This document shows positions 10,255-22,311 of a stretch of 64,000 nt of DNA, one piece after another (position 1 is the stretch's first letter; every line of letters starts with the position of its first letter). The stretch is taken from positions 930,001-994,000 of the forward strand of contig WHVD01000010.1 of assembly GCA_015178975.1 (NCBI GenBank), in the 5' to 3' direction. The notes beneath the pieces were generated by a model. The model ran no database searches, had not been told where the DNA came from, and saw only the letters and a list, made by a program, of their open reading frames with translations. A program made the position numbers and the translations under genes. This DNA is from Hysterangium stoloniferum (taxonomy: Eukaryota > Basidiomycota > Agaricomycetes > Hysterangiales > Hysterangiaceae).

Positions 10255-12384
10255 TCAACAATTATCTATTTTTGAGTCTAGAATTTGTGAAATTTCAAAC
10301 TTGGGTTCTCCATCGGGCAGAGGTTGCATGTGGTCTGGGATAGTGTTAGCAGTACATGGTTCTAACATAGAGACATGAAATACTGGGTGTACCATGTGCA
10401 TGCTATCTGGAAGCCACAAGGTCCATGATTCAGAGCCAGCTTGTGCTATAATTTCAAATGGCCCCAAATACCTTTCAGTGAGTTTTTCAGAAGGATGGGT
10501 AGTCTGGAAGAATTGACCTTTAACAAAAACACAGTCACCAATTTTAAAGTTAGGTGGCAGAATCCAGTTCTTGTCTGCTGAATGTTGATATTGTTCTTGG
10601 GTGGATGTTATTACTTTCTGGAGTTCTTGGTGGAGTTCATCAAAGTCCATGACAAACTCTTGGGCATGGGTGGAGGCAATGTTCCATTCTGGGTGTACCA
10701 TGATATTTGGATTATACATAACCTTTATTTGCAAAGAAAGGGGACATGCCAGTAGTCGCTGAGGGTGCATTGTTGTATGCAAATTCTGCAAGGGGTAACA
10801 GGGATTTCCAATTGTCCTGTTGATAATTGCAATATATGTGGAGGTATTTTTCCAGTGTCTGATTGACATGCTTGGTTTACCCATCACCTTCTGGATGGTA
10901 CCCAGATGTGAAGTGCAACTTCATGTCCAAGGATTTTCTGAAGGATCTAAAGAATACAAACTCTGATCCTCAATTGGAAGTTATGTGGGATGGGACTCTG
11001 TTGGAAAATACATGGATAACAAAAAGTTCCACTAACTGCATGGATAATGGTGTCATGTGTGGGGGTGAAAATACCTTGCTTGGAGAACCTGTCAACAACA
11101 ACTAGAATGGCAGAATAGCCTTCAGAGTCTGGTAGGTGTTCAATGAAATCCATAGAGATGGAATTCCACAGGTATTCCAGTACTGGGAGTTGTTTCAGAA
11201 GGCCGTATGGCTTGTGACACTGTGATTTGGAGCATAAACAAGTGATGCAAGATTTACAGTAGTGCTTAATGAATTCTCAGAGTCCAGGCCAAGTATATTC
11301 TCTGCACAACATTGACAGGGTCTTGTTGAGCCTGAAATGTCCCAAGAGTGGGTGATCATGTTTGTACTGGAGGATCCTGAGGCAGATGCCATTGGAGTCC
11401 AGTACATAGATATGATCATCAAGTCTAATGAAACCATGTTGACCAGGGTCCATGGAGTTGTCAAGATGTGCCTTGGTTACTGGGTCTAGCAGAATTGCTG
11501 ATAGAATATCTTGATGTAATTTCTTGATATCCATAATGATAATTCCACACATGACTGGATGAATAAGGTAAGTAGTGCAGACTGATGCATTTAGTTGCAA
11601 ATTCATGAATATGGGTTTCAAATTGTGTGGGTTTACCATGGATAGTTATTACTCCCCTCTTTGGGATAGATGTCCCATTGTCTAGTCAAAGTATCAGGTT
11701 TTCTGCCAAGGTGGCTGGGTTGAAAATGGATGATCATATTAAAGGCTGATAGATATTTGGACCACTGGGCTTGCTGGTGGGTCAAAAGCTTTATAGTGGA
11801 AAAATATTCCAGGTTTTTGTGATCTGTTACAATGTTGACTGGAATTTCCATGCCCTCCAATAGTGTCTCCACACTTTGAAGGCTTCAAAAATTGTGAGAA
11901 GTTTTTTGTCATGGATGTTGTAGTTGAGCTCCAGTCCAGTAAAAGTCTGGGAGAGAAAAGCAACTGGATGAATTTAGTCCTGGATCGACAAAATGGCTAA
12001 CACATAGTCTGAGGCATCCATTTCAATGATGAGTGGGAGGCCTGGTTTCCAGTGTGAAAGAATGGGAGCTGAAGAAAAAGAATCTTTTAAAAGATTAAAA
12101 AGCAGCACAACACTTATTATTGAAATTCCATGGAGTGTCCTTACAAGTAAGACAAGTAAGGGGGACTGTGATCTTGGAATATTCACAGATAAACTGCTGG
12201 TAAAAATTGGCAAATCCATGGAAGGATTGGATATCTTTAACTTTTCAGGGTTCAGGCCAATCTTTGATGACTTGTACTTTGGCCTCATCCATCTGGAGTC
12301 CATCAGGTCCCATAATGAAACCCAAATACTCCATGGAGTCCATGTCAAAAGTACCTTGTCTCATTTTGACATTATATATGATTT

Positions 12385-12495
12385 CATTCTTAGGTCATAG
12401 TTTAATCATAGTTAAATGAAGAAAGGCATAAAAGGGCTACAATAGGAGCAAGGAAAGTCAGTCAGAAAACCTATATTTCTGTATCATTAATATAC
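12385..12495 (+). repeat. Family F LTR fragment inside RT
   Basis: About 110 bases match the middle of LTR F around its TATA box (CATAAAAGGGC, then AAGTCAGTCAGAAAACCT). They separate the RT segment reading HGLFANGK from the following MEYLGFIMGPDG. Neither LTR end is present, so it is an internally deleted remnant. Boundaries are approximate. Confidence 0.6.
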
Positions 12496-13358
12496 ATTTT
12501 TTACCATTTGCAAATAGACCATGTTGTCGGAGTCTCCAGAGAACCTCACAGACCTGTTTATTGTGTGCCATGGGATCCTTGGAGTAGATAAGAATGTCAT
12601 CCAAATAACCAATGATTCATACATCAAGCATGTTAGAGAATATATCATTAATAAAACATTAAAAAACAGATGGAGCATTGGTTAGCCTGAAGGGCATCAC
12701 CAACCATTCAAAAGCTCTGTAATGGGTCCAGAACATAGTTTTCCACTTGTCTCCCTCAGCAATCCAGACAAGGTGGTAGGCATGTTTGAGGTCTATCTTG
12801 GTATAGATCTGGGCATTCCACAGAGCATCAAGTAGATTAGAAATAAGCAGGAGTGGATACTTATCTTTCTGTGTTACAGCATTGAGTCTACAGAAATCAA
12901 TACATAGTCTAAGGGATCCATCCTTTTTTCTGACAAAAAGAACAGGTGCTCCAAAAGGAGACTGATGGCTGGATAAAACCTATGGACAAGTGTTCATCCA
13001 AGAATTCCCAGATTGTAGAAAGCTCTGTGGAGGACAACAGGTAAATACATATATGTCCAAGGGGTGGCTGTGCCCCATCTTCAAGATTGATTTTTTAAGT
13101 CATACTGTCTGTGGGGTGGAAGCCAGTCAGCCTTTCACTTACTAAAAACATCCACAAAGTCATGATATTTCTCCAGGACATCTTCTAGGTCAGTGGTATG
13201 CTCAGATTCCAGAGTCATAAAATGTCCAGTTGCTTCATCAACTTTCAAATTGATTGTGAATGCCTGGGATCCATCCAATTTAGTAGCCCTAATAAAAGCT
13301 GCTGCATTAATAAGGGAAATGGATGGGGTTACTGTGGGTTCTGGGGAAGCTGGGGGTG

Positions 13359-15060
13359 TGTTAAGGGTCATGCAAAGCTTAGCAGAGGGTTTCTGGAGAA
13401 ACCTGCAGATAATCTGTGTTACGACCAGAATTCCTGCCGGACTCCGGGCACCAACTTATATGCACCCATGCCCTATACGCACCCATTGTCAGTTCACTGG
13501 AATTCCCACTGGACTCCATACATCAGACTTGTCTACGTTCAACTTCATTACGTTGCGTTTCAGTCACCGGAATACCCGCTGGACTCCGTCCCTGTCTATG
13601 TCTGACCTCGTCCTGTGCATCAGTCACTGGACCCCACTCGTAAAACCTGTCATCCCTCTAACAGAGCTCCGTTCCTGTTTTAGTCAAATGACCTGTCACA
13701 ATTCGGACTCCACTCCCACTCTGTTTCCCATTATGGTTTATGATTTGTCACAATTCGGACTCCACTCCCACTCTGTTTCCCGTTACGGTTTATGATTTGT
13801 CACAATTCAGACTCCACTCCGTTCCATCCCATTTCTAACACCAAATTTGGTGTTTACTATTCCTGTTTTATGTTTTGCTAGTTTCGTTTCATTATTACTG
13901 GATTTGGTATGTCATTCACTCCATGGTCTATTTAAACTGGCAGATGTTGTACATACAATCCATTCAGAAAATCAGCTTAGATTCCCCCCAGTAATCTAAT
14001 ACATTTTCCACTCTAAACTCCTACTTGAATTACACCGCTCACACTAGTCAGAGCCCACGGGCTCCAGCGCATCTATCTCTCTTACCTATCTCAACTTACA
14101 TCTCGACTCATGACCTCTCGACCCATGACCCCTGTCTGGACTCCCCGGGATTCCCATCTGCCTGTCTAAAATTGGACAACACGATCTTGCGAGGGCACAG
14201 CCTATAAGCTGAAGCCAAGTCCTACCGGATATTCCACGGGTTTCTCCGGAAACCCACCGTGTACGTACCCTAACAATCTGGTAGGACTTGGCTTCAGCTT
14301 ATAGGCTGCGCGCTTGTGAGATTGTCATGTCCAATTTCAGACAGGCAGATGGGAAACCTGGGGAGTCTGGGAGATAGTCGAGAGGTTGAGGGTTGATAGG
14401 TCAAAAGACCAGTTGGAAAGCCCATGGGCTCCAACAAGGTTGATAGCGAGCATTGTCATATGAGAGATGGAGATGGAGTGGAGACCAGTCAGAAAGACTG
14501 TGGGCTCTGATGGGGTTGATAGCATTGTGAGATGGGGATGGAGTGGGTATATGCTAAGTAACTGGGGGAGGTCTTAGTCTGAAAACTTAGTTGATTTTCT
14601 GGCCAGATTGTATGTACAACATTAGCTAGTTTATATAGACTGTAGAATGTATGCAACACCAAATCTGGTAATAATGAGATCCAAACAAGTAATCATGAAA
14701 CAAGATAAGTAAACACCAAATTAGGTGTTAGGAATGGAACAGAATGGAGATGGAGTCTGAAACGTGACAGGTCATTTGACCATAATGGGAATGGGGCTCA
14801 GTTAGAGAGCTGATGGGTTGTCCAGGGAGAGTCTGGTGACTGATGCATGGGACAGGGTTGGAGATAGACAGGTATGATATGTGCGGGTCCTGGCAGGCAT
14901 TCCAGTGACTGACTGGTACATGAGACAATGAAGGTCAGGCATGGACAGGTTTGACGTCTGGGTCCCAGCAGGTATTCCAGTTAACTGATAAATGGTGCAT
15001 ATAAGGTGTGGGTGCATATAGGGTAGTGCCTGGAGTTCAGTGGGTTTTCCAGTTGTAACA
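13359..15060 (-). repeat. Solo LTR, family B, copy B2 (TSD GGGTG)
   Basis: Starts TGTTAAGGGTCATGC and ends CCAGTTGTAACA on the plus strand (minus sense). GGGTG is duplicated at 13354-13358 and 15061-15065. It interrupts Gypsy pol between protease and RT. After 57 bp it is split by B1; net length is about 838 bp. At 14571-14575 it keeps the empty target site (GTCTT in this orientation) of the A3 insertion in copy B3. Confidence 0.9.
13417..14275 (+). repeat. Solo LTR, family B, copy B1 (TSD ATCTG)
   Basis: An 859-bp LTR that starts TGTTACGACC and ends ACCCTAACA. ATCTG is duplicated at 13412-13416 and 14276-14280. It is inserted into B2 in the opposite orientation, so the pair forms a large palindrome. 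It keeps more CpG than the other B copies and is probably the youngest. The shared hairpin lies near 14195. Confidence 0.92.
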
Positions 15061-15289
15061 GGGTGCCATAGAGGCCACAGGTACCTAAAAGGCTGGGGAT
15101 GATACAGTTACATATATCAGGAGCCATGGGCATCTGGAATGTAATACTGCCTGATACCCAGTCAATCAATGGATTGTGTCAGATAAGCTAGTTATGTCCA
15201 AGGATGATCAAGCAACTTGAGTCTAACTGTGTCACATAGAAAGTGACTGTCTGTAATGTTCTGCAGGGGAACCGGATAGGTACAGTATG

Positions 15290-15881
15290 TATCACACCCT
15301 CACACAAACTGTCTGAGTGATCTGGTATTAAATGAGCACAAAGTACATATTAGAAACTAAATTGAATCAACACTGGGCTAATAACTGGGGTTAAAGGTGG
15401 ACTAAGTCTCAGACTTGCCAAAGACTAGAGTCCTGGTATTACACTGCTGTAGAGACTAGGATGGGAGGAACCTAAGTCAATATTCAAACTAAGGAATAGT
15501 AGAGTACAAGTAAAAGACTTTATACTAACTGGAGACAGGAAATTGGAATGATATGGAACATAGTGGAGTTCTGAAATGGGATTACAAACAGTAATGGAAG
15601 AGCAAGATGTAGAAAATAAATAACAGATCAAAATGATGAATATATGAGTTGAACAGCTGTATAGCTAGTTGAAGTCAAGAGTAACTGTATAGTTCCTTGA
15701 TGACTGAAATTCTAAGGGTAATTGACTTAAAGAATTGACCTGAATGGTTTGACTCCCTAGTGATCATGCTCTGAAAGTAAGAGAGGATTCACTTGTAATG
15801 GATTGTACTTAGAAAAGATACAAAGGGAGTTTGAAATAAAGGAGTGGATGTAGTGGAGAGATACAATGGAAGGTCTAAGTT
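15290..15881 (-). repeat. LTR fragment, family H, minus sense
   Basis: Its plus strand matches the reverse complement of family H (compare 15411-15425 with 16205-16225 and the AGTACTATAAAG-type words). The hairpin segment near its left edge is deleted. It abuts the broken Gypsy protease at about 15290 and is cut on the right by H1 at 15882. Ends are approximate. Confidence 0.5.
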
Positions 15882-16510
15882 TGTTAGTATCTTGTTTTTT
15901 TGGACCCCTGCAACTTGTTTATCACCAAGAAACCTTCATCATCTCATTGTCAGAACCCCCACTCATGCCATTATCCCTCACAGTGCCCCCAACACTTGTT
16001 TATATTGTACCCTAGTTCCCTAGCACCCCATTCCATCTCCATCCCATCTGCTCTTCTGTCCCTGTCCCTATGTATACACCGTACTTGCCACCTCACACCC
16101 TGTAGTATAAAGTTCTTTTCATGTATGCTACAGTTATTCAGTTTGAATATCAACTTAGATTACCCTCTCTTGGTTCTTGGCCTTCTCCTCTCACCATTAT
16201 ACCCATAGAAGTGGTCTTTGGCAAGCTGCAACCCCTTACCCTTCAACTTTTAGTGACTCAGCTCTCCAGTCAACTGAGCTAAGTGTTGATTTATACTTAT
16301 ATTGTACTATCTGCTCTGTTTGAAATACCAGAGCACCCTGACAGTTTGTGTGAGGGTGCAACACATAAGTTGAAGCCAAGCTTCACTACAGTTATAGAGT
16401 CAGACTTCCCAACTAATACAATCTCTATTGTTGGCCCCCCAATTCACTCATTTCCTTTTCACACCCCTCTGACTTAGAGCACTCTCCCCTTCCCAGCCTA
16501 GATCTCAACA
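15882..16510 (+). repeat. Solo LTR, family H, copy H1
   Basis: A 629-bp LTR that starts TGTTAGTATCTTG and ends TAGATCTCAACA. The flanks AAGTT (15877-15881) and AGGTT (16511-16515) match at four of five bases, consistent with an aged target duplication. It carries the hairpin in the covaried form CAACACATAAGTTG near 16358. Confidence 0.72.
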
Positions 16511-16661
16511 AGGTTGATGAGCAGGTCTTGAGTAGAGTATTGACCTTCAATCCTTAAGGTACATACAAGGTCAGCAAGTAGCCTAAAGAGCAATCACACA
16601 TTGAAGCTGTCCAAAACAGCTGAGATGATCCCTAAACCTCAATATGCACTATGTTGCATGT

Positions 16662-18312
16662 TGTGAGAGGTACTGCGAAATATACTCTGAAATATAGTCT
16701 GGACGACCCCACACTATATTTCCATTATTATTTCTATTTTCTCTCTATTTTATTATACACATATATTTAGTTCGACGACCTATGCATTCAGTACATTGAC
16801 TCTTGTGGGCACATACACACCAGACCTATGTATTCTAGCACCGATAGTTAGAACTCAGACACTTTTTACCCCGTAACCACTTAGTGTCTTGTAAGTTGTG
16901 ATTGGGGTATCATCTCGACCATCACAGACGGGCTTTAACTATCAGCACAATCAGAGTTTCGAACTATACTAGTTGAAACTCAAATAGTTATCTCAATCCA
17001 CGCGGACCGTATCTGTGCTACTCTGTTTATTTGACTCTCTCATTATTTCCTCAAACACTCGAGCAGTCACTTAGAATTGTACTTCATAGTCAATTCTCTT
17101 TATTTGTCTTAGCTTTCTATTCTACTTAAGATAGCTAACTCTCTCAATCATATTGAACTAGATAGTCAATATGCATTTGGTCTGTATTAGACTTAGATAG
17201 TCAATACATCTTCATGTCGTACCTAAACGGTCAATATTTGTCAGGAACTGGAAAACCTGCCAGCCTCCATGCTCCCGACCCTCTATATTGTATAGTAACA
17301 ACTGGAGTTCCCACCAGAGCCCGCACATCAACTTGTTTATGCCTGACTCTCTATACGCACCCACCTGTCTGCACCTAACACTCTGTGTCTCATACACCAG
17401 TCCTCGGACTCCACCAGACTCTGGACTCCACTCTATACACCCGACACTCTGTGTCTTATGTACCAGTCACCGGACTCCAACCGGACTCCTGGAACCCCTC
17501 TAACAGAGCATAGAACCCCGCTCCTGTTATTGGTCTGTCTCTGCATCTCACACACCAGTCATCCAAAAACCCACCGGACTCTGCCGGACCTCCTGCACAT
17601 CAAGCCTGTCTATACCCGACACTATCTGGTGCACCAAGTCACTGGACTCCGACCGGACTTCCGGAACCCCTCTAACTGAGCCCTGCTCCAGTTATGGTTA
17701 AATGACCTGTCATTATTCATTCTCCACTCCCGTTCCATTCCATCCCTAATTCCCAGTTTGGTATTTACTTGTTTCGTTTTATGTTTAATAGTTCTGCCCC
17801 TCATTAATACCAGATTTGGTATTATTACATTTCACAGTCTATATAATGCTATATTCATGTACTTAGAATCCAGTTTCAATTTCGAACAAGTTTTCCCCCA
17901 AACAAGTTTGACCCTTGAACAGTCTCTAGTCCTCTTGTCTGTCTGCACGCTCGATTCCTGGAACTCCCACGGGAACTCCAGAATCTATATCTTCCTGTAT
18001 GCATTCTGTCAGCTCAAAATATGGACACCCGAATGAGTGTATGAGGGCACAGCCTATAAGCTGAAGCCAAGTCCATCTCAGTTGTTACCTTATATTTCTG
18101 GTAATTATTCTGATACCACCATTCCTTGTACTAATATCCCTGGAACTTTCCCCAGACTTATTGCCCAGGGACTCCATGGGACAATTCCTGGAAGCAAGTG
18201 TGTGTTTGGAATAATTACCAGAAACCTCCACGGGACTATCTGTGGAGCTTTGTTTGGAACTTAACAATATTCTTCATATATAGAACAGTTAGAACTTCCA
18301 CCACTCTTCACA
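16662..18312 (+). repeat. Solo LTR, family A, copy A2 (TSD CATGT)
   Basis: Starts TGTGAGAGGTACTG and ends CCACTCTTCACA. CATGT is duplicated at 16657-16661 and 18313-18317. It is interrupted by LTR G (17239-18266) and has a net length of about 618 bp. Removing G restores the word found in A1 around 700. Confidence 0.9.
17239..18266 (+). repeat. Solo LTR, family G (TSD ATATT)
   Basis: A 1028-bp LTR that starts TGTCAGGAACTGG and ends GGAACTTAACA. ATATT is duplicated at 17234-17238 and 18267-18271. It is inserted in A2. It is related to B and E (shared hairpin GGGCACAGCCTATAAGCTG near 18055) but longer. Confidence 0.9.
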
Positions 18313-18359
18313 CATGTCAGGGTTTCAGGGTAAAAAGCCTCTGTCTTTTAGTGCTTAAT

Positions 18360-18714
18360 TGTAAGCCTGGCCACCTTACCACATATGCCACCACTCCCTT
18401 TGTTTGACTACTCAAGCATTCCTTGTGCCACCACTCAATTAACCTTGACCATTGTTCTCCCATTGACCATTGTTCTCCTTTTCCTGCCACATCTTCCTTG
18501 TCTTCAGATACCTTTTGTTACCACAATCTTATTGTTCCAAGCAGATATATAAGTATACATTCCAGTGATAAGAGGGAATCTTTTCGACCATACAATCCTT
18601 TCCCACCCTTCCCTAGGGAGCCTCACGTTCATCTTGTATCATACTGCTACTAAAATAAAGAAAACTTAGTCCTGTCCGTGTTGACCAAGTGAGGCTGATA
18701 ACGACAGCCTTTCA
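18360..18714 (+). repeat. 5' LTR of element I (355 bp)
   Basis: Starts TGTAAGCCTGG and ends CAGCCTTTCA. It holds two units of the 18-bp repeat CCCATTGACCATTGTTCT near 18445-18480 and a TATATAAG box near 18545. The right LTR has ten units. Confidence 0.9.
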
Positions 18715-18722
18715 CTTTTTTT

Positions 18723-19247
18723 TTGACATCGACTGAGAAATATCTTCCCACCGTGTCTCAGTTACCATCCACAACTACACCATTACATACTCCCTCAGAG
18801 ACGAGAAGGAGACACCAACTTGGACTACCTCCTATCCTCGTCGACCCCCTCACGAACACCAGTCTTACTATACAGTCCACCACACCAACCGAATCGGATT
18901 TCAAAGAAACCAACACAGATACAGATACCGAACACCTAACGGCATATTTATACCCTACAACCTACAACAGACAGTCAAAACCCCAACCAAACAAACGCAG
19001 AGTGCCACCATGTTCCTCCTTCAAACAGCCTGCTGAACACACCATTTCTAAGTCTTCAGCTATAATGGCAGAAATAGACGACATTACATACTCAATATGG
19101 TTGGAACTCCCTCGTCCAGACGGCCCAAGCTCGTTTGGACAAGGTCTCATTCCATTTACGGAGGTTCAGGTTACGTTGGCAAGACAGTTGTTAAGCACGT
19201 CCCTCCACACGCAACATACCACTCAGCACTTCGAGTTACCTCAATAG
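18723..19247 (+). pseudogene. Gag-like ORF fragment of element I
   Basis: A 174-codon open frame just after the 5' LTR. Its N-terminal part contains SETRRRHQLGLPPILVDPLT, which is repeated with changes at 20660-20750 (SETRRRPQLELPPLLVNPFT). The rest is Thr/Ser/Pro-rich with no domain I can name. Position and repetition suggest a Gag-type N-terminus. The frame could be partly accidental. Confidence 0.35.
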
Positions 19248-20640
19248 CATCGCTCTTCAGAGCAGCAATTATAATCCCTTTCAGCATTTGCCTCTCCACT
19301 TCAGCGCGTAATCGCACCGTCGCATCTGTCCCATTCCACTTCGGCGCATCGTCGCGTCGGCCCACTTCGGCGTGTCACCGCGTTTGTCCTCTTTGCCCGA
19401 TCGCCGCGACTGTCTACACCTCGTTACATCTCTTCACTCCATCGTGTCTGTCCACTTTTCGGCGTACTAGTCATGTATGCCATCACATCTGCCATCCTAT
19501 GTCAAGGTTTCGGTGGGTCCGCAATACTGCGACACACCTGTCTGTCAACACCTTGACACTCCAACCGTGACAATCCCAATTGTCTGCGCTCAACTATGAG
19601 ATGTGTCTGTCCACACTTTGTCACACACATTGAGTCTGCCACCACATGCCAACCCCTTCACTGTCGCTTGCCCTAGCTCTCCACCGCAAAGTGCTGTACC
19701 CAGCGTGAAATCAGATTCCTGGCAACATCTTACTCTCAACTTCAGTGTGGAATTGCGTCCGTTTCATTGCCTCAACACAGCCCATTGCTGCACATCCTCA
19801 GCACTTCACCACACTCATCACGTCTGTCCACCCTCAGTGCACTTGCGCGTCTGACATCACATCCGCCACCCTTCGGCATATCTTCCAACATCCACCATAC
19901 AATCTACATGCGCCGCAGGTTTCCCAGGCTACTTCCATTTTAGGCATACTATAATACATTCGATGATGTCATCGTGCTCCCGTCGCCGTTATGCGTCCAC
20001 TCGATGCGCTCACTGACATAAATATGGAGGTAGTGCTTGTTGGGAAACACATATTATAGAAATGTGCTCATGTTCTGCAATCAACGCCTAGCCCATCTTG
20101 AACAACGTGGCCTGGACACTTGCGCTATTATGGGTCGCGAAAAGGTCCAACGTGATGTACCGGTATATTAAGTTCAGATGTCAAAGCAACACCTTTGCAC
20201 CACCCTGCATTTTATCGGTCGGCAGCGCCACTGCCACAGCCAAATAGTGCAGCATTACAGCATTTATCAGCGACATACCCAGCATCTCAACAAGGACGGT
20301 TTCCCTCTAGACCATGGACCACGTATCCTCACAGTCTTCAGCCACCTTGTCAGCATCTCCAAACTACTGCCTCATATTTCCAAGGCATTGTACACCATCC
20401 GAGACAGTATTACCATTTTCGCGACCACTACCACCACCGTTACCGCTACCACCACCGTTACTGCTACCACCACCGTTACCGCTACCACCACCGTTACCGC
20501 TACCGCTACTGCACCACTGCATCCGTAAGTGCCAACAGCGACCACAACTACCGTTACCGTTACCGCACCACTACATCCGTAAGTGCCAACAGCGACCACA
20601 ATAACCACTACCACTGCCGCTCACTACCGCACCACTACAC
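19248..20640 (+). other. Internal non-coding region of element I
   Basis: GC-richer sequence with many short open frames but no recognisable pol motif. It contains an ACC/GTT microsatellite-like stretch (ACCGTTACCGCTACC words, 20430-20515) and two repeats of CATCCGTAAGTGCCAACAGC near 20519 and 20573. Confidence 0.4.
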
Positions 20641-21520
20641 CACTATGCCTCGGTCACCATCTACACCGACGCCACTGCTCACTCGATCGGAAACAAGAAG
20701 GAGACCTCAGCTTGAACTACCTCCTCTCCTTGTCAATCCCTTCACGGACGCCACAACCACATTGGCCAACCCGACTGCATCGAAGCCCTCAGAACCTGAA
20801 ACTGAAGCTGACACTGAATACACAACCTTTTAAATGTACACTACACCCTTCAAGGCCTCACTGACAAAACAAGCCAAGAAGTCAGTGATGCCACAAACCG
20901 AACCAAGCCAACCTATAGCTGAGGTCAAGGTCGGCAAACTGAAAGGGTGTCCAATGCTTACCACTGGACGATACACACCAGTCCATCAAGTTGGTCTATA
21001 GCCTGTCGTCGATATATGAAGTTCGGTGAAAAGAAACCCGACGAAATCGACCAACCGTCCCATCCCAGTCGAACCCGCTCCATTGCCAACCAGGTGGTCC
21101 AGAAGCATCAACACTCCCAACGTCAAATAGGAGACCATTTTTATCGACCTCATGAATAATGATATTCTCCCTGCTCTGGATTATGCTTTTGCCATACTGG
21201 ACGCCAAAAGAGGCTCATTGTCCCTCATCCCGTCAGACGGTTCCTACAGCGTCTTGTCTGATCAAACCTCTAACTCCTCCACATCAACGCCACACATGCC
21301 TTCTTTGCCCACCGGCTCAAGCGTGTCTGTTGGACATCAATACTCCTGCGCGTTTTACCCAAGAACGTGTGAAGACACTTAATAGCTGCTGCCAAGTTAC
21401 CCTTGATCCAAACGAACTTTCCCGCACCCTCACACACGCCAAATTCAACGGTAACCCCGAAACTGTCCCGGCTCCAGAAAAGTCAACCTTGTACGCTCCT
21501 TGCCATTGTTAGGCCACCGC
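20640..21520 (+). pseudogene. Decayed gag of element I
   Basis: An ATG near 20644 opens a frame (MPRSPSTPTPLLTRSETRRR) that ends at 20833 and continues in another frame. That second frame reads KLKGCPMLTTGRYTP, then after a frame change ACRRYMKFGEKKPDEI, and later MNNDILPALDYAFAILDAKR. The KLKGCP..L..GRYTP and C..YM.FGEKKP words resemble the Gag of fungal LTR retrotransposons. At least two frameshifts and in-frame stops show decay despite the young LTRs. This fits mobilisation in trans. Confidence 0.45.
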
Positions 21521-22297
21521 TGCGATTATTTCGTTTCCCGTATCTGTCCCAGTACAACAAGTGTCAACACTCTTGATTTGGGTGTAGCCGCTCTTCTTGC
21601 ATGTCACCCATCGCCCATCAGGACATTCTGTCCGTTGAAACAATTCCGCCCAATGCCGGCCCGCAGGGCATCGAAACTGCCTTCTCAGATGCATTCACGC
21701 TTCGGTATTTGATCCGTTCGACTTCCAGTGCCAGCATTAACGGATGTATTCCTCTGTCCTTCAGCAGCCAGGAAGGCCTGCATTAATCCCGTATCTCTTC
21801 CCACTTGACATGCCTTCCGGCCCGTGGCGAGCCAACATCCAAGCTGGTCTTGTAAAACGATATTACGCCTGGATACTCGTGACCATTTTTGGCCTTTTAC
21901 AAACCCACCAATCTGAACCAATTAGTGGACTCGCGTAAAAGTAGGTATATATCACACAACTGGCTTACAACACCACCCCTCTCCCCTGATATCCGCTCAA
22001 GACTACCCACATCCTTCTCACTATTCTACACTGCGAACCCGCAAGTTCAACAATGCACACTATATATCCCATCCTCCACGGCCTTCGTGTTCGTTCCTCT
22101 ATACAACATACATATAACGACATCATGTCCACTTCTGTTCTGATCCCGCCACCGACTTCCAGCACGGGAGCATCCTCAGCCCTTCTCTCTATTAAGGACC
22201 CTAGAAATGATTACCCCGCAGGGTACTTGACGACACCGATGCCCTGAATGTCTGGTGAAATGAAAATGGCATTAACCTTGGCCCTTACAAATTTTTC

Positions 22298-22311
22298 AGA
22301 GGGGGGAGGGG
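22298..22311 (+). promoter_or_regulatory. Polypurine tract of element I
   Basis: AGAGGGGGGAGGGG ends exactly one base before the TG of the right LTR, the standard place for the plus-strand primer. Confidence 0.8.

Larger units (their letters stand above)
10255..15290 (-). pseudogene. Ty3/Gypsy pol pseudogene (element 1)
   Basis: This is a decayed minus-strand polyprotein of a Ty3/Gypsy element. In order it shows the end of the protease domain (15066-15290, with HNPLIDWVSGSITF) and then reverse transcriptase with YLDDI near 12590-12615. RNase H follows at 11640-11870 (VTDHKNLEYFS), then integrase with an HHCC-like start (HDHPLLGHF near 11345), MDFIEHLPDSEG near 11140 and a C-terminal part ending ISQILDSKIDNC. 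The chromodomain present in element 2 is missing after that point. Frameshifts and stops are frequent. Reading is also broken by LTR B2 (13359-15060, itself carrying B1) between PR and RT, and by an F fragment near 12385-12495 in RT. The gag end is lost at 15290, where an H LTR fragment begins. The family is secure; activity is not possible. Confidence 0.85.

Noticed and set aside
8004-15290. Elements 0 and 1 as one retroelement
   Set aside because: A polypurine tract and LTR end at 10180-8990 close element 1. The 8004-8989 segment carries the LTR-adjacent sequence of a different element.
20195-20833. 212-codon frame rich in Tyr/His/Arg
   Set aside because: The first two thirds are translation of a CCACCGTTACC-type microsatellite; only the last ~60 codons (gag-like) are kept.
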